Source: CAIVVT01 sp963757265 (lineage in GTDB: Bacteria; Acidobacteriota; Terriglobia; Bryobacterales; Bryobacteraceae). From it: 64,000 nucleotides of DNA. Below the pieces are notes generated by a model. That model was not told the origin of the DNA. It saw nothing but the letters and a program-made list of their open reading frames with translations, and ran no database searches. How positions within the stretch are numbered: position 1 is the stretch's first letter; every line of letters starts with the position of its first letter. The position numbers were made by a program, and so were the translations under genes. Below are positions 36,110 to 46,125 of this stretch, piece by piece. The stretch lies in the NCBI GenBank assembly GCA_963757265.1, contig CAVWRA010000010.1:124001-188000 (forward strand), read 5' to 3'.

Positions 36110-37306
36110 ATGTCTGAGACAGCCCCCGCGCGCTTAGCGAATTCCTTTCGGAGGGTGCATAGGGAAGGGTATCGGTATTGGCGGTCGCTACCGCTGTCAG
36201 GAGTCGCAACCGTGCTGCTCGCGATGGGCCTGACGAATGCTTCCATCGCATTTACACTTGACGTGACGAACGCCCTGCAATCGCCGTTCTGGTTTGTATT
36301 GGCCACTGCTGCATTGTTCGGCGCCTGGACCGTTGTGCTCGGGTTCACGGCTATGAGAAAACCCAGAGCCCTTCTCCTCGTCTTTCTGGTGATGTTCATT
36401 CTTAGTTTCGGCCTGAGAACCATCCGGCCGAATTTCCCATTGAACCAGACGATGATGGATCCTAGCTCCAAGGCTTTCCGATCGCGGCTGGCGACGGACG
36501 GAAACGTATCCATCTTGTTAATGCTGGTGGGCCTCGTAATCTTCCTGAATTTCGCTGTGACGCAAGGTGTCAAGCACATCCGCGTACGTACCGAACTGGA
36601 ACTGGCCGAGAAGCTCCAGCAAACGCTCGCTCCTCCCTTTGCGGCCCGGAACTCCGGTTACGAGATCCAGGGACGGTCATCTCCCAGCAGCCAGATGGGC
36701 GGCGACCTGCTCGACGCCGTGGACGACGGCAAAGCGATGACCTGTTATGTCGCCGATGTCGCTGGCCACGGCATTCAAGCGGGCGTGTTTATGGGAATGG
36801 TCAAAAGCAGCGCCCGCACGGCTCTGCTCAGGCCCGGGCCCCTGAAGGGCTTACTCGCAGATCTGAATCGGGTCCTCTTTGATATCAAAGCCGCGTCGGC
36901 GACGTATGTGACGTTTGCCTGCCTCCGGTGCGGTGAAGGTGGCAAAGTGGAATACTCACTGGCCGGCAATGGGCCGATTCTGCACTACCACGCCCAGTCG
37001 AAGACAACGTCGCAATTGGGGATGGAACAGTTCCCGCTCGGGATGTTTGCGAACACAACGTTCCAGAGCAACTTCGTCGATGTTGAACCGGGGGATATTC
37101 TGACGCTTCTAACGGACGGGATGCCAGAAGTGGCGGATGCCAACGACGAGCAATTCGGGCTTGAGCGAATCGGGGAAATTGTGGCGCGGAATGCCGACGG
37201 GCCGCTGGCGGACCTGACGGAGAGGTTGTTCGCCGCGGTCCGGCAGCATGGATCGCGGACCGACGACGAGACGTTAGTGCTCGTGAGGGCAAGCGCGGGA
37301 AGCTAA
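36110..37306 (+). CDS. membrane PP2C/SpoIIE-type serine phosphatase
   Basis: A 398-residue protein. Four membrane helices lie in the first 155 residues (GVATVLLAMGLTNASIAF, FWFVLATAALFGAWTVVLGF, LLLVFLVMFILSFGL and ILLMLVGLVIFLNFAV). The cytoplasmic SpoIIE domain has the metal-binding motifs SQMGGDLLDAV, VADVAGHGIQAG, LLTDGMPEV and DDETLVLV. Such enzymes dephosphorylate partner proteins in stress or sigma-factor switches. I chose the ATG at 36110 because the 98 residues before it in the open frame look non-coding. No kinase or anti-sigma partner is adjacent. Confidence 0.85.
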   Translation: MSETAPARLANSFRRVHREGYRYWRSLPLSGVATVLLAMGLTNASIAFTLDVTNALQSPFWFVLATAALFGAWTVVLGFTAMRKPRALLLVFLVMFILSFGLRTIRPNFPLNQTMMDPSSKAFRSRLATDGNVSILLMLVGLVIFLNFAVTQGVKHIRVRTELELAEKLQQTLAPPFAARNSGYEIQGRSSPSSQMGGDLLDAVDDGKAMTCYVADVAGHGIQAGVFMGMVKSSARTALLRPGPLKGLLADLNRVLFDIKAASATYVTFACLRCGEGGKVEYSLAGNGPILHYHAQSKTTSQLGMEQFPLGMFANTTFQSNFVDVEPGDILTLLTDGMPEVADANDEQFGLERIGEIVARNADGPLADLTERLFAAVRQHGSRTDDETLVLVRASAGS

Positions 37307-37927
37307 TACCATTTGACACCCTGAAAACTACCCACTCGCCAGTAGTCGTTGTTGAGAATTCCGCCCCGGATCAGAGGCCGAAGCGTTTGTCGTACGCGCT
37401 GAATGGCCGCATTACTTGGCGCAATCCTCCATGCCCCGAATGGCTGAAACACGCACTTGCCGGTAGCGAGTATCAGATCCGCGATGAATCAACTGCTCAT
37501 AGGCTCCAGTCACGGAGCTCAACTCTGACTTCCTAACCACAGCCCAGAGTGTTGCCTCTCACGCTCGCAGCAAACGGCGTTCGAGGATCTCTCGGCACAG
37601 GCCTCGCCCCCATGGCGCTTCCTCCGAGCGGACTTCGCGCCAGGCCGCGAGCCCTTGAACAGACGGTGCTTCCGGATACCCACGGCGCCGCGATGCCGGA
37701 CGCATCATCTTCGGTCGCGGCTCCGTCCCAGCGGTCGCGGCTCAGAAACGGTCGCGGCTCAGAAACGGCGAGAATCACGGGATTCTGGGCGGCGTGAGAG
37801 CACCGCGCGGGGTATCTCGCGCCCGCCGCGGCAGGCGAGTGCAACGAGGTTGGGCGACGGCTCCGCGATGGCGCACGATGTGTGCGCCGATCCCATCGGT
37901 TGCGGAGTGCGCGATTCGAGGGAAACT
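37307..37927. other. 621-bp non-coding stretch
   Basis: No gene recognised on either strand. It contains a small tandem repeat (37732-37765). The right end leads into the methyltransferase start. Confidence 0.5.
37732..37765 (+). repeat. tandem 17-bp repeat, two copies
   Basis: CGGTCGCGGCTCAGAAA occurs twice in direct succession, and a partial copy (CGGTCGCGGCTC) lies at 37712. Short slippage repeat; no function visible. Confidence 0.7.
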
Positions 37928-38632
37928 ATGAATGAGAAGGCGGGTTGTTCGATGTCGGCACAGACCCCAAGTTGGAAGCTGGCACTCCGGGCCATCTTCC
38001 GCGCGCTCACTTTCCTGCTGCCATTTGCTTTCGCGGGCCGCCTGGATTGGTGGCGCGGCTGGCTTTTCGTCGGCTCATTGCTGCTGATCGCCGGGGTGAG
38101 CTTCGCCGTATTGCGGCGCAAGAACCCGGACCTGACGCGCCGGCGGCTGGAGTGGCAACCGGGCGTCAAGCGATTCGAGAGATTCGTACTCGCCTCGGCG
38201 GTTGTCGGCTTCCTCGGCCTTTACGCGGTGGCCGGCCTCGACGCCCGCTACGGCTGGTCGCAACTCAGCGCGGCCTGGATATGGCCTGGAATCGCGCTGG
38301 AGTTGCTGGGATTCGTACCCATTTACCTCGCGATCGCCGAGAATCCCTTCCTCGAAACGCAGGTCCGCGTTCAGATCGAGCTTGGCCATCACGTCATCAC
38401 CACGGGACCGTATCGCGTGGCGCGTCACCCCATGTATTCCGGGCTGCTGCTGTTGCTGCCGGGGTTCGCGCTGGTTCTCGGCTCGGCATGGGCTTTTGCG
38501 CCGATCGCGATGCTGATGGCCACCTTCATTGTCCGTACGGTGCTGGAAGACGGCGCCCTGTGGCGCGAATTGCCGGGCTACAAGGAGCACTGCACCCGGA
38601 CACGCTACCGACTGGTTCCGGGCGTGTGCTAA
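37928..38632 (+). CDS. isoprenylcysteine carboxyl methyltransferase-like membrane protein
   Basis: A 234-residue polytopic protein of the ICMT/PEMT methyltransferase family. The signature GPYRVARHPMYSG near residues 158-170 binds S-adenosylmethionine, and the late Glu-rich helix ends in LEDGALWRELPGYKEHC. About five hydrophobic segments. Bacterial members methylate lipids or small molecules in the membrane; the substrate is unknown. The ATG at 37928 has GAGGG about six bases upstream; the longer open frame from 37655 lacks coding character. Confidence 0.82.
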   Translation: MNEKAGCSMSAQTPSWKLALRAIFRALTFLLPFAFAGRLDWWRGWLFVGSLLLIAGVSFAVLRRKNPDLTRRRLEWQPGVKRFERFVLASAVVGFLGLYAVAGLDARYGWSQLSAAWIWPGIALELLGFVPIYLAIAENPFLETQVRVQIELGHHVITTGPYRVARHPMYSGLLLLLPGFALVLGSAWAFAPIAMLMATFIVRTVLEDGALWRELPGYKEHCTRTRYRLVPGVC

Positions 38633-38663
38633 GACCGGGCGAGCTTCTCTATGACGGCATTGG

Positions 38664-39047
38664 TCACATCCGTCGTGGTCGAGCAGATGCTGAAGTCGTC
38701 GGATAAGGGAAATAGAGCTCGTTGCCGTCCGGGTCAGCGATGACCATGAGCCGGTAGCCCCACTGCCCGTCCTTCACATCCACGCCGCGCCCTTCCAGCT
38801 CCGCGCGCAAGGCATTCAGCACACCGACATCGAGCGAGATGAACATCAGGCCCTTGCCCACTTTATCGGGCCATTGAGAGGAGAGAATGAGCTCACAGCC
38901 CTGCCGGTCGACCTGCGCGACCCTCGCCTTGCCCTCCTCCTCATATCGCCACTGTTGTGTGAACCCGAGCTGCTTCACGTAAAAATCGACGGACCTGTCG
39001 ATGTCCGCTACGAACAACACCGGCCGCGCGAACCATTCATTGTTCAT
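38664..39047 (-). CDS. VOC-family protein (glyoxalase/bleomycin-resistance fold)
   Basis: A 127-residue single-domain protein with paired beta-alpha-beta units: ARPVLFVADIDRSVDFYVKQ at the start and GYRLMVIADPDGNELYF at the end. The Glu of NELYF is the usual metal ligand; the N-terminal His ligand is not evident. May bind a small molecule or act as a lyase or isomerase. Convergent with the methyltransferase gene 31 bases away. Confidence 0.85.
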   Translation of the reverse strand: MNNEWFARPVLFVADIDRSVDFYVKQLGFTQQWRYEEEGKARVAQVDRQGCELILSSQWPDKVGKGLMFISLDVGVLNALRAELEGRGVDVKDGQWGYRLMVIADPDGNELYFPYPTTSASARPRRM

Positions 39048-39416
39048 GAAGTTCCGCTCCCCGCACGCCGCGATCGAGTTCGACGTTCCGTCAACGGCGA
39101 GTCATAAGAATAACTCCGGGAAATTGATTCGCGCAAACGTGTTTCGGTCCGGTTGGTCGCCGAGCCGGAAGTTGGCTTGAAACGGCGTTGTGGGAGACGT
39201 CCTGCCAGTTCTGTCTGGATTGTCTGCAAACAGGAACTTGGCGGCTTCGGTGAACGCCCGGCGGTTCAAGTTCCGATTTGCGCGTGATCCAGGAGGAATC
39301 CAATTGGAATCCATGAACGCTGGTGGCTTTCCGAAGAGCCTGTCCTTGCTCAGGGTGTTCTTCGCGGTAGCGACAGCAAAAGGGCGACTCTTCTCGGGGA
39401 CGTGCTGTTAGCGGGA
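39048..39416. other. 369-bp gap with possible coding scrap
   Basis: The minus strand at 39102-39314 reads FLFADNPDRTGRTSPTTPFQ and FRLGDQPDRNTFARINFPE, protein-like but of no family I recognise, and with no good start. Could be the end of a lost gene. Confidence 0.3.
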
Positions 39417-39947
39417 TTAGCCGCTTGTCCGATGTTCAGGCTGGTCCTGTGCGCGCTTCCATCGGCGAATCCACTTGCGCGCCCAACGATAGTGACCTGC
39501 AGTCTCCGCGCGGCAATAGTCACTGAGCGTCCACGTCGGCCCCATCCACTTGAACCGGCCTACCGCCAGCAAATCTGCATCGGAAGTAGCTTCGATAAGA
39601 GCGATCATTCGGTTATGGAAGACCTCATAGTCCAGTAACACCGCTTTGAGAGGACGGCGGCGATGTTCCTGGTAAATCATCTCGTTGAAGCGTTTCAAAT
39701 CTCCCCACGTCAATCCTGGCGCCGGTACGGCCGGGGTTTCACCTCGCTGTTCTGCTTCATGCCATTCCAGGATTCGCCCCTGCCAGCCCACGACATGGGC
39801 CAGGATATCCTTCACAGACCATCCACCGGGGGTAACACCTGGCAACTTCATCTGCCGGGCTTTGATCTGCTTCAGAAGTTTGTTGAGCGCCTCCCGTTCC
39901 ACCGTGATTTCTTGAAATAGCTCACGCCTTGCCAGCCGCTTGCCCAT
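39417..39947 (-). CDS. DfsB/ClbS-like four-helix (DinB-type) protein
   Basis: A 176-residue helical protein with the family segment GGWSVKDILAHVVGWQGRIL and the later FNEMIYQEHRRRP. DinB/DfsB proteins are metal-binding four-helix bundles, some acting as thiol-dependent transferases or, as in ClbS, as self-protection hydrolases; no specific role can be given. GGGAGG five bases before the ATG at 39947 sets the start. IS copy 2 ends 77 bases upstream and may have replaced its promoter. Confidence 0.8.
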   Translation of the reverse strand: MGKRLARRELFQEITVEREALNKLLKQIKARQMKLPGVTPGGWSVKDILAHVVGWQGRILEWHEAEQRGETPAVPAPGLTWGDLKRFNEMIYQEHRRRPLKAVLLDYEVFHNRMIALIEATSDADLLAVGRFKWMGPTWTLSDYCRAETAGHYRWARKWIRRWKRAQDQPEHRTSG

Positions 39948-40024
39948 AGAACCTCCCGCTTCGACGCTGTATTTTACCTCCACTTGCGGGTTCGGTCCGG
40001 TCAACTCCAGGATGGTCGGCCATC

Positions 40025-41410
40025 CGGAATGTATGGTCCGCCGCCTCGATGCAAGCGAAAAGTGAGCGTGGCGGGTTGGTCTGCGCAAATGTATACGGCC
40101 TGTGTTGGAGTGATGTGCTCCTGGCCAGGATGGAATGCGCTGCGCTCTGGTCCCATTTAGTCAGGCAGTCTTAGAAGGCTCCTACCGATATCGAGTTTCA
40201 AGAGCGCCGGGTTCGACCGTTGTGCCATCTTACTGTCCACTCGCAGACCGGGCAGGAAATCGTTGACTCCGCGACGGCTTGCGCCGTGTGCCTTTCAACC
40301 GGGTTCGGTCAGGCCGCCGCAACAGCAGTCGGTGCCGGGGGCCGGTAGGCTTGTCCGGTGGCGAGCACGGCCCAGGCGATGCGCGCCAGCTTGTTCGCCA
40401 ACGCTACGCAAACGACGTTGCGGTGGGCGCGCACTTCAGTTGTCCCAGCCACTCCGACAGCCCTGTCGAGTGTTTACTGTGCTGCTGCAGCACCGCGCGG
40501 GCGCACTGCACGAACAGCTTCCGCAGGTAGGTGTTGCCGCGCTTGCTGATGCCGAGCAGCTTCTGCCTGCCGCCGGTGGAGTGTTCTCGCGGCACCAGGC
40601 CGAGCCAGGCCGCGAACTCCCGACTTTTGCCGAACGCCGCCCCGTTGCCGATCGCCGCGATCAGCGCGGTCGCCGTCACCGGCCCGATGCCGGGGATCGC
40701 GTCCAGGCGCCGGCACGCTTCGCTGTCCTGCGCGGTCAGCTGAATCAGCGCGTCGGCTTCTTCCAGGCGTGCGGCCAGCTGGTCCAGTTCAAGCTTCAAC
40801 TGCGTCAGCAACAGGTGCAGCGTGGCCGATAGCTTCCCGGCTGCATCCTCCAAGATCTCGGGCAGTACTGCCTCCAGATGGCGCCGCCCCTTGGGTACCG
40901 TCGTACCGCGTTCGAGCAACAGCGAGCGAATCTGGTTGATGAGTGCCGTGCGGCGCATGACCCAACGCTCTCGTACCCGGTGCAGCGACTACAGGTCCAG
41001 CTGATCATCGCTCTTGATCGGCACGAAGCGCATCGTCGGACGGCCCACCGCCTCCGCAATCGCCTCGGCGTCGATAAAGTCGCTCTTATTCGTTTTCACG
41101 AACGGCTTCACATACTGCGCCGGGATCAGGCGCACCTCGTGGCCCTGCTCGCGCAGTGCCCGGCCCAGGAAATGGGCGCCCCCGCACGCTTCCATCCCAA
41201 TCACGTGTACCTTGCGGTTTGCCGTCAACCGCAATAGCTGCGCGCGCGAGAACTTCTTGCGCACGATCACTTCGCCTCGCGCGTCCAAACCGACCAGATG
41301 AAAAACACGTCTTGCCCAAATCGATGCCAATAGTGTGCATTTCCATGGATGGCCTCCTTCGTTCCTCTTTACCTCGCCTACCTGCGAGTAGAGGCGGCTG
41401 ACCATCCCAT
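40025..41410 (-). mobile_element. IS110-family element, IS1111-type, copy 2 (inverted)
   Basis: Inverted partner of 31580-32965 and exactly the same length (1386). One subterminal repeat is intact (40033-40047); the transposase-start end reads ATGGTCAGCCGCCTC with one change. The two copies differ by many substitutions, so they are not a recent duplicate. Together they bracket 7.06 kb. Confidence 0.88.
40309..41346 (-). pseudogene. IS110/IS1111 transposase with TAG and two frameshifts
   Basis: Same 1038-base span as copy 1. The first codons read MEMHTIGIDLGKTCF. An extra T in a T-run near 41307 shifts the frame, the TAG after DDQLDL (40989-40991) is in the same place as in copy 1, and loss of one C after LGQL near 40440 shifts the end. 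The insertion and the deletion cancel, keeping the length equal. Inactive. Confidence 0.88.
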
Positions 41411-41468
41411 CAGCGGTCTGCGACAGTGTCGGCAGGCACCAATAAGCGCCAATCTCCCAGAAGCGGAC

Positions 41469-42854
41469 TTATCGCCCACGGCCCTGGTCCCAAGTTTCGG
41501 ATTGCGCGTCAGACGACAAGAACGTTCCGAGTCGCCGGACTCGTACGTCTGGCCGCGGCCGCTGCCGGCAAGCGCCCCCTTGCGCGCTGGCCCATGAGAC
41601 CGCATACGCCAGGTTCAACGGCAGAGTCCACCATATCTGGACGGGCGACCGCCACATCCGTTTGGCCACACTGGGGAGAGAATAGAATCGCCGATTCGCA
41701 TATCGAAATCCGGCCAGGAGCTCGTCTACGCTCATTTGATTCGGCTGAAATACCACGTCCGTGCGTCCGTTGTACTTCCGCCAGTCTCGGGTCAATATGC
41801 GTCCCTGGGCCTCCAGCCTTTGAAAGAGCGGCGTGCCCGGATATGGCGTCAGGATATTGAACGTCGCGTTCTGAACACCCGTCTCCTCTAGAAAATCAAG
41901 AGTATCCTTGAAGATCGCCGGAGTGTCGTTGTCAAAACCAAAAACAATCCCGGCTTGAACGGCAATCCCATGTGCATGGACGCGTTTGACGATGCGGGCA
42001 TAATCTTCCACTCGGTTGAAGCCTTTGCGTACCTCCTTCATGCTCGACTGGGAGACCGACTCCAGGCCCAAGAACAACTGCTTACACCCACTCCTGGCTG
42101 CCGCGTCCAGAAGTTCGTCATCTTGGGCCGCATGGATCGTGGCCTGGCTGCTCCACCACTTGCGATAAGGCGCGATCGCACGAAACAACTGTTTTGCATA
42201 TTCCTTATCCGCGGCGATGTTGTCGTCCCAGAAGATAATTCTCTTCCCGTGGAAAGAACCGTATTCCGCCGCAACTTCGGCAATGGGCCGCTTACGCAAC
42301 CCGTGCTGGTACATCACGACAATGGAGCAGAAATCGCAGCGGTTCGGGCATCCCCTGGTGGCAAACAGGACGCCGCTCGTGAAGTCGTTCCGGTGAAAGA
42401 GCGTTTTGCGCGCCATGGGGACACCCTCCAGAGACGTCGGGCCGGCCTGCCGGTACACGCGACGATAGGTCCCCGTTACGAAACCATTCAAGAACTCCTC
42501 CCAAAGGCCTTCGGCTTCTCCGACGAAGATCACGTCAGCATGTCGGCCGGCCTCCTCCGGCAGCAACGTCACATGCGGGCCGCCCATTACCACGCACGCT
42601 CCTCGCGACCTGAACCGGGCCGCAAGACCGTAGGCGTGATAAGCACTCGGCGTATGAAAAGTAATGCCAACGACATCGGGTTGATCCGTCCAGTCGATGT
42701 CTTCGGCCTCTTCATCGACGTGAGTTACTTGCCAATCGGAAGGAACCCTGGCGGCCAAATACGGCATGGTAATCTGCTGGAAATTAAGGAACCGGGACCT
42801 TCGCGCTCTGCGAATTTCATCCGAGGATGCAGTAATCAGGAGGAGTTTCGGCAT
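41469..42854 (-). CDS. B12-binding-domain radical SAM protein
   Basis: A 461-residue enzyme. The N-terminal cobalamin-binding-like domain has DVVGITFHTPSAYHAYGLA and GACVVMGGPHVTLLPEEAG. The radical SAM barrel follows with the 4Fe-4S motif CPNRCDFC (CxxxCxxC) near residues 168-175, then NILTPYPGTPLFQRL. Enzymes of this class methylate or rearrange unactivated carbons, often in lipid, hopanoid or cofactor synthesis; the product here is unknown. I take the ATG at 42854, after which MPKLLLITASS begins the conserved domain. The extreme C-terminus may be altered by the IS 58 bases away. Confidence 0.85.
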   Translation of the reverse strand: MPKLLLITASSDEIRRARRSRFLNFQQITMPYLAARVPSDWQVTHVDEEAEDIDWTDQPDVVGITFHTPSAYHAYGLAARFRSRGACVVMGGPHVTLLPEEAGRHADVIFVGEAEGLWEEFLNGFVTGTYRRVYRQAGPTSLEGVPMARKTLFHRNDFTSGVLFATRGCPNRCDFCSIVVMYQHGLRKRPIAEVAAEYGSFHGKRIIFWDDNIAADKEYAKQLFRAIAPYRKWWSSQATIHAAQDDELLDAAARSGCKQLFLGLESVSQSSMKEVRKGFNRVEDYARIVKRVHAHGIAVQAGIVFGFDNDTPAIFKDTLDFLEETGVQNATFNILTPYPGTPLFQRLEAQGRILTRDWRKYNGRTDVVFQPNQMSVDELLAGFRYANRRFYSLPSVAKRMWRSPVQIWWTLPLNLAYAVSWASAQGGACRQRPRPDVRVRRLGTFLSSDAQSETWDQGRGR

Positions 42855-43238
42855 GGCGTCTGAACTCGCCAGGTCGGTGTCGGCGATCGAGGCTGCCGGG
42901 CAAGGCAGAGCGGAGCCGGCACCGCCATGCCGTCGCAGTAGCATGCGGCAATTGGCGTCCTGAGCGTGCAGCGCGACCGACTCGCAGATCGGCAGAAAAG
43001 TCGCGCCACGGGCTCTCAACACCGATATGCATAGCAAATCCTGCGCTCCCAGGCCGCATCTTCCTTCCGGCATACACTTTGCCGGAGGCTCCGGGCGATT
43101 CGTCGGCCAACCGGAGATCATCCCGCCCAAATATCTAATTGGCACGAAACGGCGTTCAGGGATAGGATGGCACGAACTGCCGTAAATTGGTCAGGCCATC
43201 CGATTCCGGCATCAGCGCCTCATTTCAACCCTGCCGGC
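42855..43238. other. 384-bp spacer, nothing recognised
   Basis: Upstream flank of the radical SAM gene and downstream flank of the CocE-like gene. No terminator or gene seen. Confidence 0.4.
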
Positions 43239-45185
43239 TCACTTGGCGGCGACTTGGGGCGGGACGTAGCCCTGGCTCACGCCAGGCGCGACGAGGGGCA
43301 GAATGAGGTGCGAGGCGTGGTCCCGCGACATGTGCACCGAGTTGTGCGCCACCACGGACTTGTCATACGAGTCGATGGCGTCCCAAGTGTTGGGGTGGAC
43401 CTCATAGCGCGGAAAGCTGCTGCTGGAGACACGCACGCCCAGCCGATGGCCGGTGTTGACCATCACGGCCGTATCGATCATGGGCAGCGTGATCTTGTAC
43501 ACTTCGCCTGGCTTGGCCGGCTGGGAGTTTTCCTCGCCGTCGCGGAAGCGCAGCATGAAGCCGGCCGAGCGGATGGGCCACTCGTAGCCGTCGGGGTAGA
43601 TGTCGAGCAGCGTCACGGTGAACGCCGTGTCGGGCACATCGGTGGAGACGTAAAGCTCCACGCTGGGCCGCCCGCTGATCTCCACCGGTTGCTTGAGCGG
43701 TTCGCTGTCGAAATGCAGAATGTCGGCACGGGTGTCGAGCGAGCGCTGGTTGAAGGGGCTGCGCAGGTCAGGCTTGCCGTTGCTGGTGACGAGCGTATTC
43801 ACAGGGTCTTTGGGGTTGTAGAGGTAAATGCGCTCGGCCGATGTGGCCTTGGGCGGATTGGTGGAGAGCGAATCCCCGGCGGTGAAGTAGTAAGACGTGG
43901 GCGTGTTAGGCGGGGGCCACACGGTGCTGACCTTCCACACGTTGCCGGGAGCGCTGGGATCGACGGCGTCGCCCATGAGGAAGTAGTACATGCGAGACCC
44001 TGGTCCGGCGGGGTCGGGCACGCCATTGAGGTAATCGAACTCGGCGATCTCGTGGAAGAGAATGTCACAGTCGCCGAAGGCCGGGGTTAAGCGGGCGGTC
44101 TTGTCCAGCGGGCCGTGGTCGCCGTTGCCCATAATCAGCACGGATTTGCCGTTGTGGGCCAGGGCCTGCCATTCCTCGACAGCGCCTGCGGTGAACATGT
44201 CGAACCAGCCGTCGCGGTCGTTGTAGAAGATGTTCAGGTGCGGCGCTGCGGTGACCAGGGCGCCGGGGCCGGGAGTGAACAAGCCGCGGCGTGGGGGTGT
44301 GGCGTCCGGCGCGCCGGGGGGCGACCAGTGGGTGGGCAACTCGGTGGCGCCCGCGCCGAAACCGCCGGCGCCGCGGAGCGTTTCGCCTCGGTGCGCCACA
44401 GAGCCGATCTCGCTCACAACCGCGTTCAGGTGGGGCGGGTTCAGGGCCATGGCCAGCTTGGTCTGCATGGATGCCTCGGAGTACCCGGTCATGCCGATCT
44501 TGCCATTGCACCAGGGCTGTTTGGCGATCCACTCGATGGCGTCGTAGCCGTCTTCACCGGCATTGCGGTTCGACTGGCGGGCGTTGATTGCGGCGCGCTC
44601 CTCGCGGGTAGGCTCGCGGTTGCCGGCCTTGATCCGGCCGAGCTGGTCGGCTGGAATAAAGTCTCCTTCCGGGGTAAGGTCCTGGCCGACGAAGGCGTAG
44701 CCGCGGCGCAGCAGTTCGTTGCCGAAGTCGAGCGCGCTATCGATGCGGCCGCGCGAGGTGCGCACCAGGACCACCGGCCAGGGACCGTCTCCGGCCGGGA
44801 AATAGAGTTCGGTGGGCAGCGACTTACCGTCGCGCATGGGCACGTAGACGGTCTTGTGCGAGGAGCCGGGCGGCATGAGATCGAGTTCGTGGCCGTCGAT
44901 GCTGAACATGCGCGCCTGGCTCATGTGGTACTGGATGGCCTCGGCCTCACTCAGCACGCCGTCGTGATTGAGATCGGCCTGGGGAAACTGGATGAGCATC
45001 TTCTGCCGCCACGCCGGGTTGGTGTAGGTCTGCTGGCCGGTCAGGTCGTGCTGCGGCATCTCCCCCGGCATCCAACCGTGGACGGTGGCCATGTCTTTCC
45101 GTTGGAAGTACACCTGGGCGGCGGCGGGCAGCGCGGCCACGGCCAATCCGGCGATGACAAGGGACGCTGAAACGATGGTGCGCAT
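43239..45185 (-). CDS. CocE/NonD-type hydrolase with an EF-hand
   Basis: A 648-residue secreted protein. The signal peptide (TIVSASLVIAGLAVAALPAAA) and AGGAG eight bases upstream fix the ATG at 45185. An EF-hand-like calcium loop, DLNHDGVLSEAEA, lies near residues 70-82. The S15 alpha/beta-hydrolase domain follows, with the nucleophile Ser in GMTGYSEAS (about 236) and a downstream GNGDHG region. The C-terminal beta domain is PepX-C-like (VSTDVPDTAFTVTLLDIYPDG). Family members hydrolyse esters or acyl-amino bonds. It resembles secreted acylases of this phylum; no substrate is implied by neighbours. Confidence 0.83.
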   Translation of the reverse strand: MRTIVSASLVIAGLAVAALPAAAQVYFQRKDMATVHGWMPGEMPQHDLTGQQTYTNPAWRQKMLIQFPQADLNHDGVLSEAEAIQYHMSQARMFSIDGHELDLMPPGSSHKTVYVPMRDGKSLPTELYFPAGDGPWPVVLVRTSRGRIDSALDFGNELLRRGYAFVGQDLTPEGDFIPADQLGRIKAGNREPTREERAAINARQSNRNAGEDGYDAIEWIAKQPWCNGKIGMTGYSEASMQTKLAMALNPPHLNAVVSEIGSVAHRGETLRGAGGFGAGATELPTHWSPPGAPDATPPRRGLFTPGPGALVTAAPHLNIFYNDRDGWFDMFTAGAVEEWQALAHNGKSVLIMGNGDHGPLDKTARLTPAFGDCDILFHEIAEFDYLNGVPDPAGPGSRMYYFLMGDAVDPSAPGNVWKVSTVWPPPNTPTSYYFTAGDSLSTNPPKATSAERIYLYNPKDPVNTLVTSNGKPDLRSPFNQRSLDTRADILHFDSEPLKQPVEISGRPSVELYVSTDVPDTAFTVTLLDIYPDGYEWPIRSAGFMLRFRDGEENSQPAKPGEVYKITLPMIDTAVMVNTGHRLGVRVSSSSFPRYEVHPNTWDAIDSYDKSVVAHNSVHMSRDHASHLILPLVAPGVSQGYVPPQVAAK

Positions 45186-45522
45186 GGGCAGGCTCCTAAC
45201 GCATGATCGGCGAGCAGCCGGGACGCTCAGGCAGCATGCGGCCGTCGGCAACAGCATACTCGCCTGACCGGTCGAACAGTATATCAACCGGGATTTCCAT
45301 TTTCGCTCCCGGCATGGCGCAGTATACACCCACTCTCCTTCCTGCGATCCTCCGTGGTCGGTTCGTATCCTTCCGGAGCCGTGTTCGTCGCCGCATGGCG
45401 CGGTTTTGACCGGCCGCAAAGTTCGAAATCTGGGAAACTCCACCTTTTCAGCGTCTGCCAGAAACACCTCTTCCACCCTCACCTCCTCGGTCGCCTGATT
45501 TCGCCGTTCCGATCGCCTCTCC

Positions 45523-45771
45523 TTACCCGCTCGCCACTGCCAGCGCGTCGATGCGCGGTACCATGCTCCCGAACAACCGCCGTGTGAGACGGCTCTCGGC
45601 CAGACGCAGCCAGTAGTGTCGCAGACGCTTAATCAGCCTGATGCCGGTCTTTACCAACAGCCGCCGCGAACTCTTCAGTGACTGGTTGTCAATCCTCAGC
45701 GGCGGGACCAACCGCCGCCAGGGTTTTCCCAAGTTGTAGGCGACCAGGCTGAGCAACAGCCGCACCTTGTT
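45523..45771 (-). pseudogene. IS1380-family transposase C-terminal remnant
   Basis: Reads NKVRLLLSLVAYNLGKPWRR, IDNQSLKSSRRLLVKTGIRL and LAESRLTRRLFGSMVPRI to the stop, the end of IS1380 transposases. The upstream frame is broken. The flanks 45186-45522 and 45772-46125 show no gene. Confidence 0.8.
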
Positions 45772-46125
45772 GGAACGGAATGCGCGATACGATCTACTGC
45801 GGAGCCACGTCTCGTCGGGCGTGGCCGCGTTATTTCGTGTTATCGATAGTGATCTTGCGGGCAAGGAGCGGGCGTCTTGCAGATGAGGTTCGGCAGCTCT
45901 CTGGGACTCCGGTCGAACGCCGTCTTAATCCGGTTTCCGGAGATTCGACTTCCCGGGCACGATTCCTTCCGAGTTGCCGACCATTCTCCCGCAATCCTGT
46001 CGATGAGCGCATTGGCCTGTCCGCTTCAGTTGACAGTTCGCGCTTTACTCCCCTGCGCACTGGTCGCGGCTTTTGGAACCTGGCGCCGCTTCGTCGATTC
46101 CGCCGGTGACAAAGCAGAACCGTCT

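Noticed and set aside
37732..37765. CRISPR-like array
   Set aside because: Two adjacent 17-base units without spacers or cas genes are a simple tandem repeat.
37655..37927. N-terminal extension of the ICMT-like protein
   Set aside because: The added residues are Arg/Ser-rich and contain the tandem repeat; the membrane protein starts naturally at 37928 after GAGGG.
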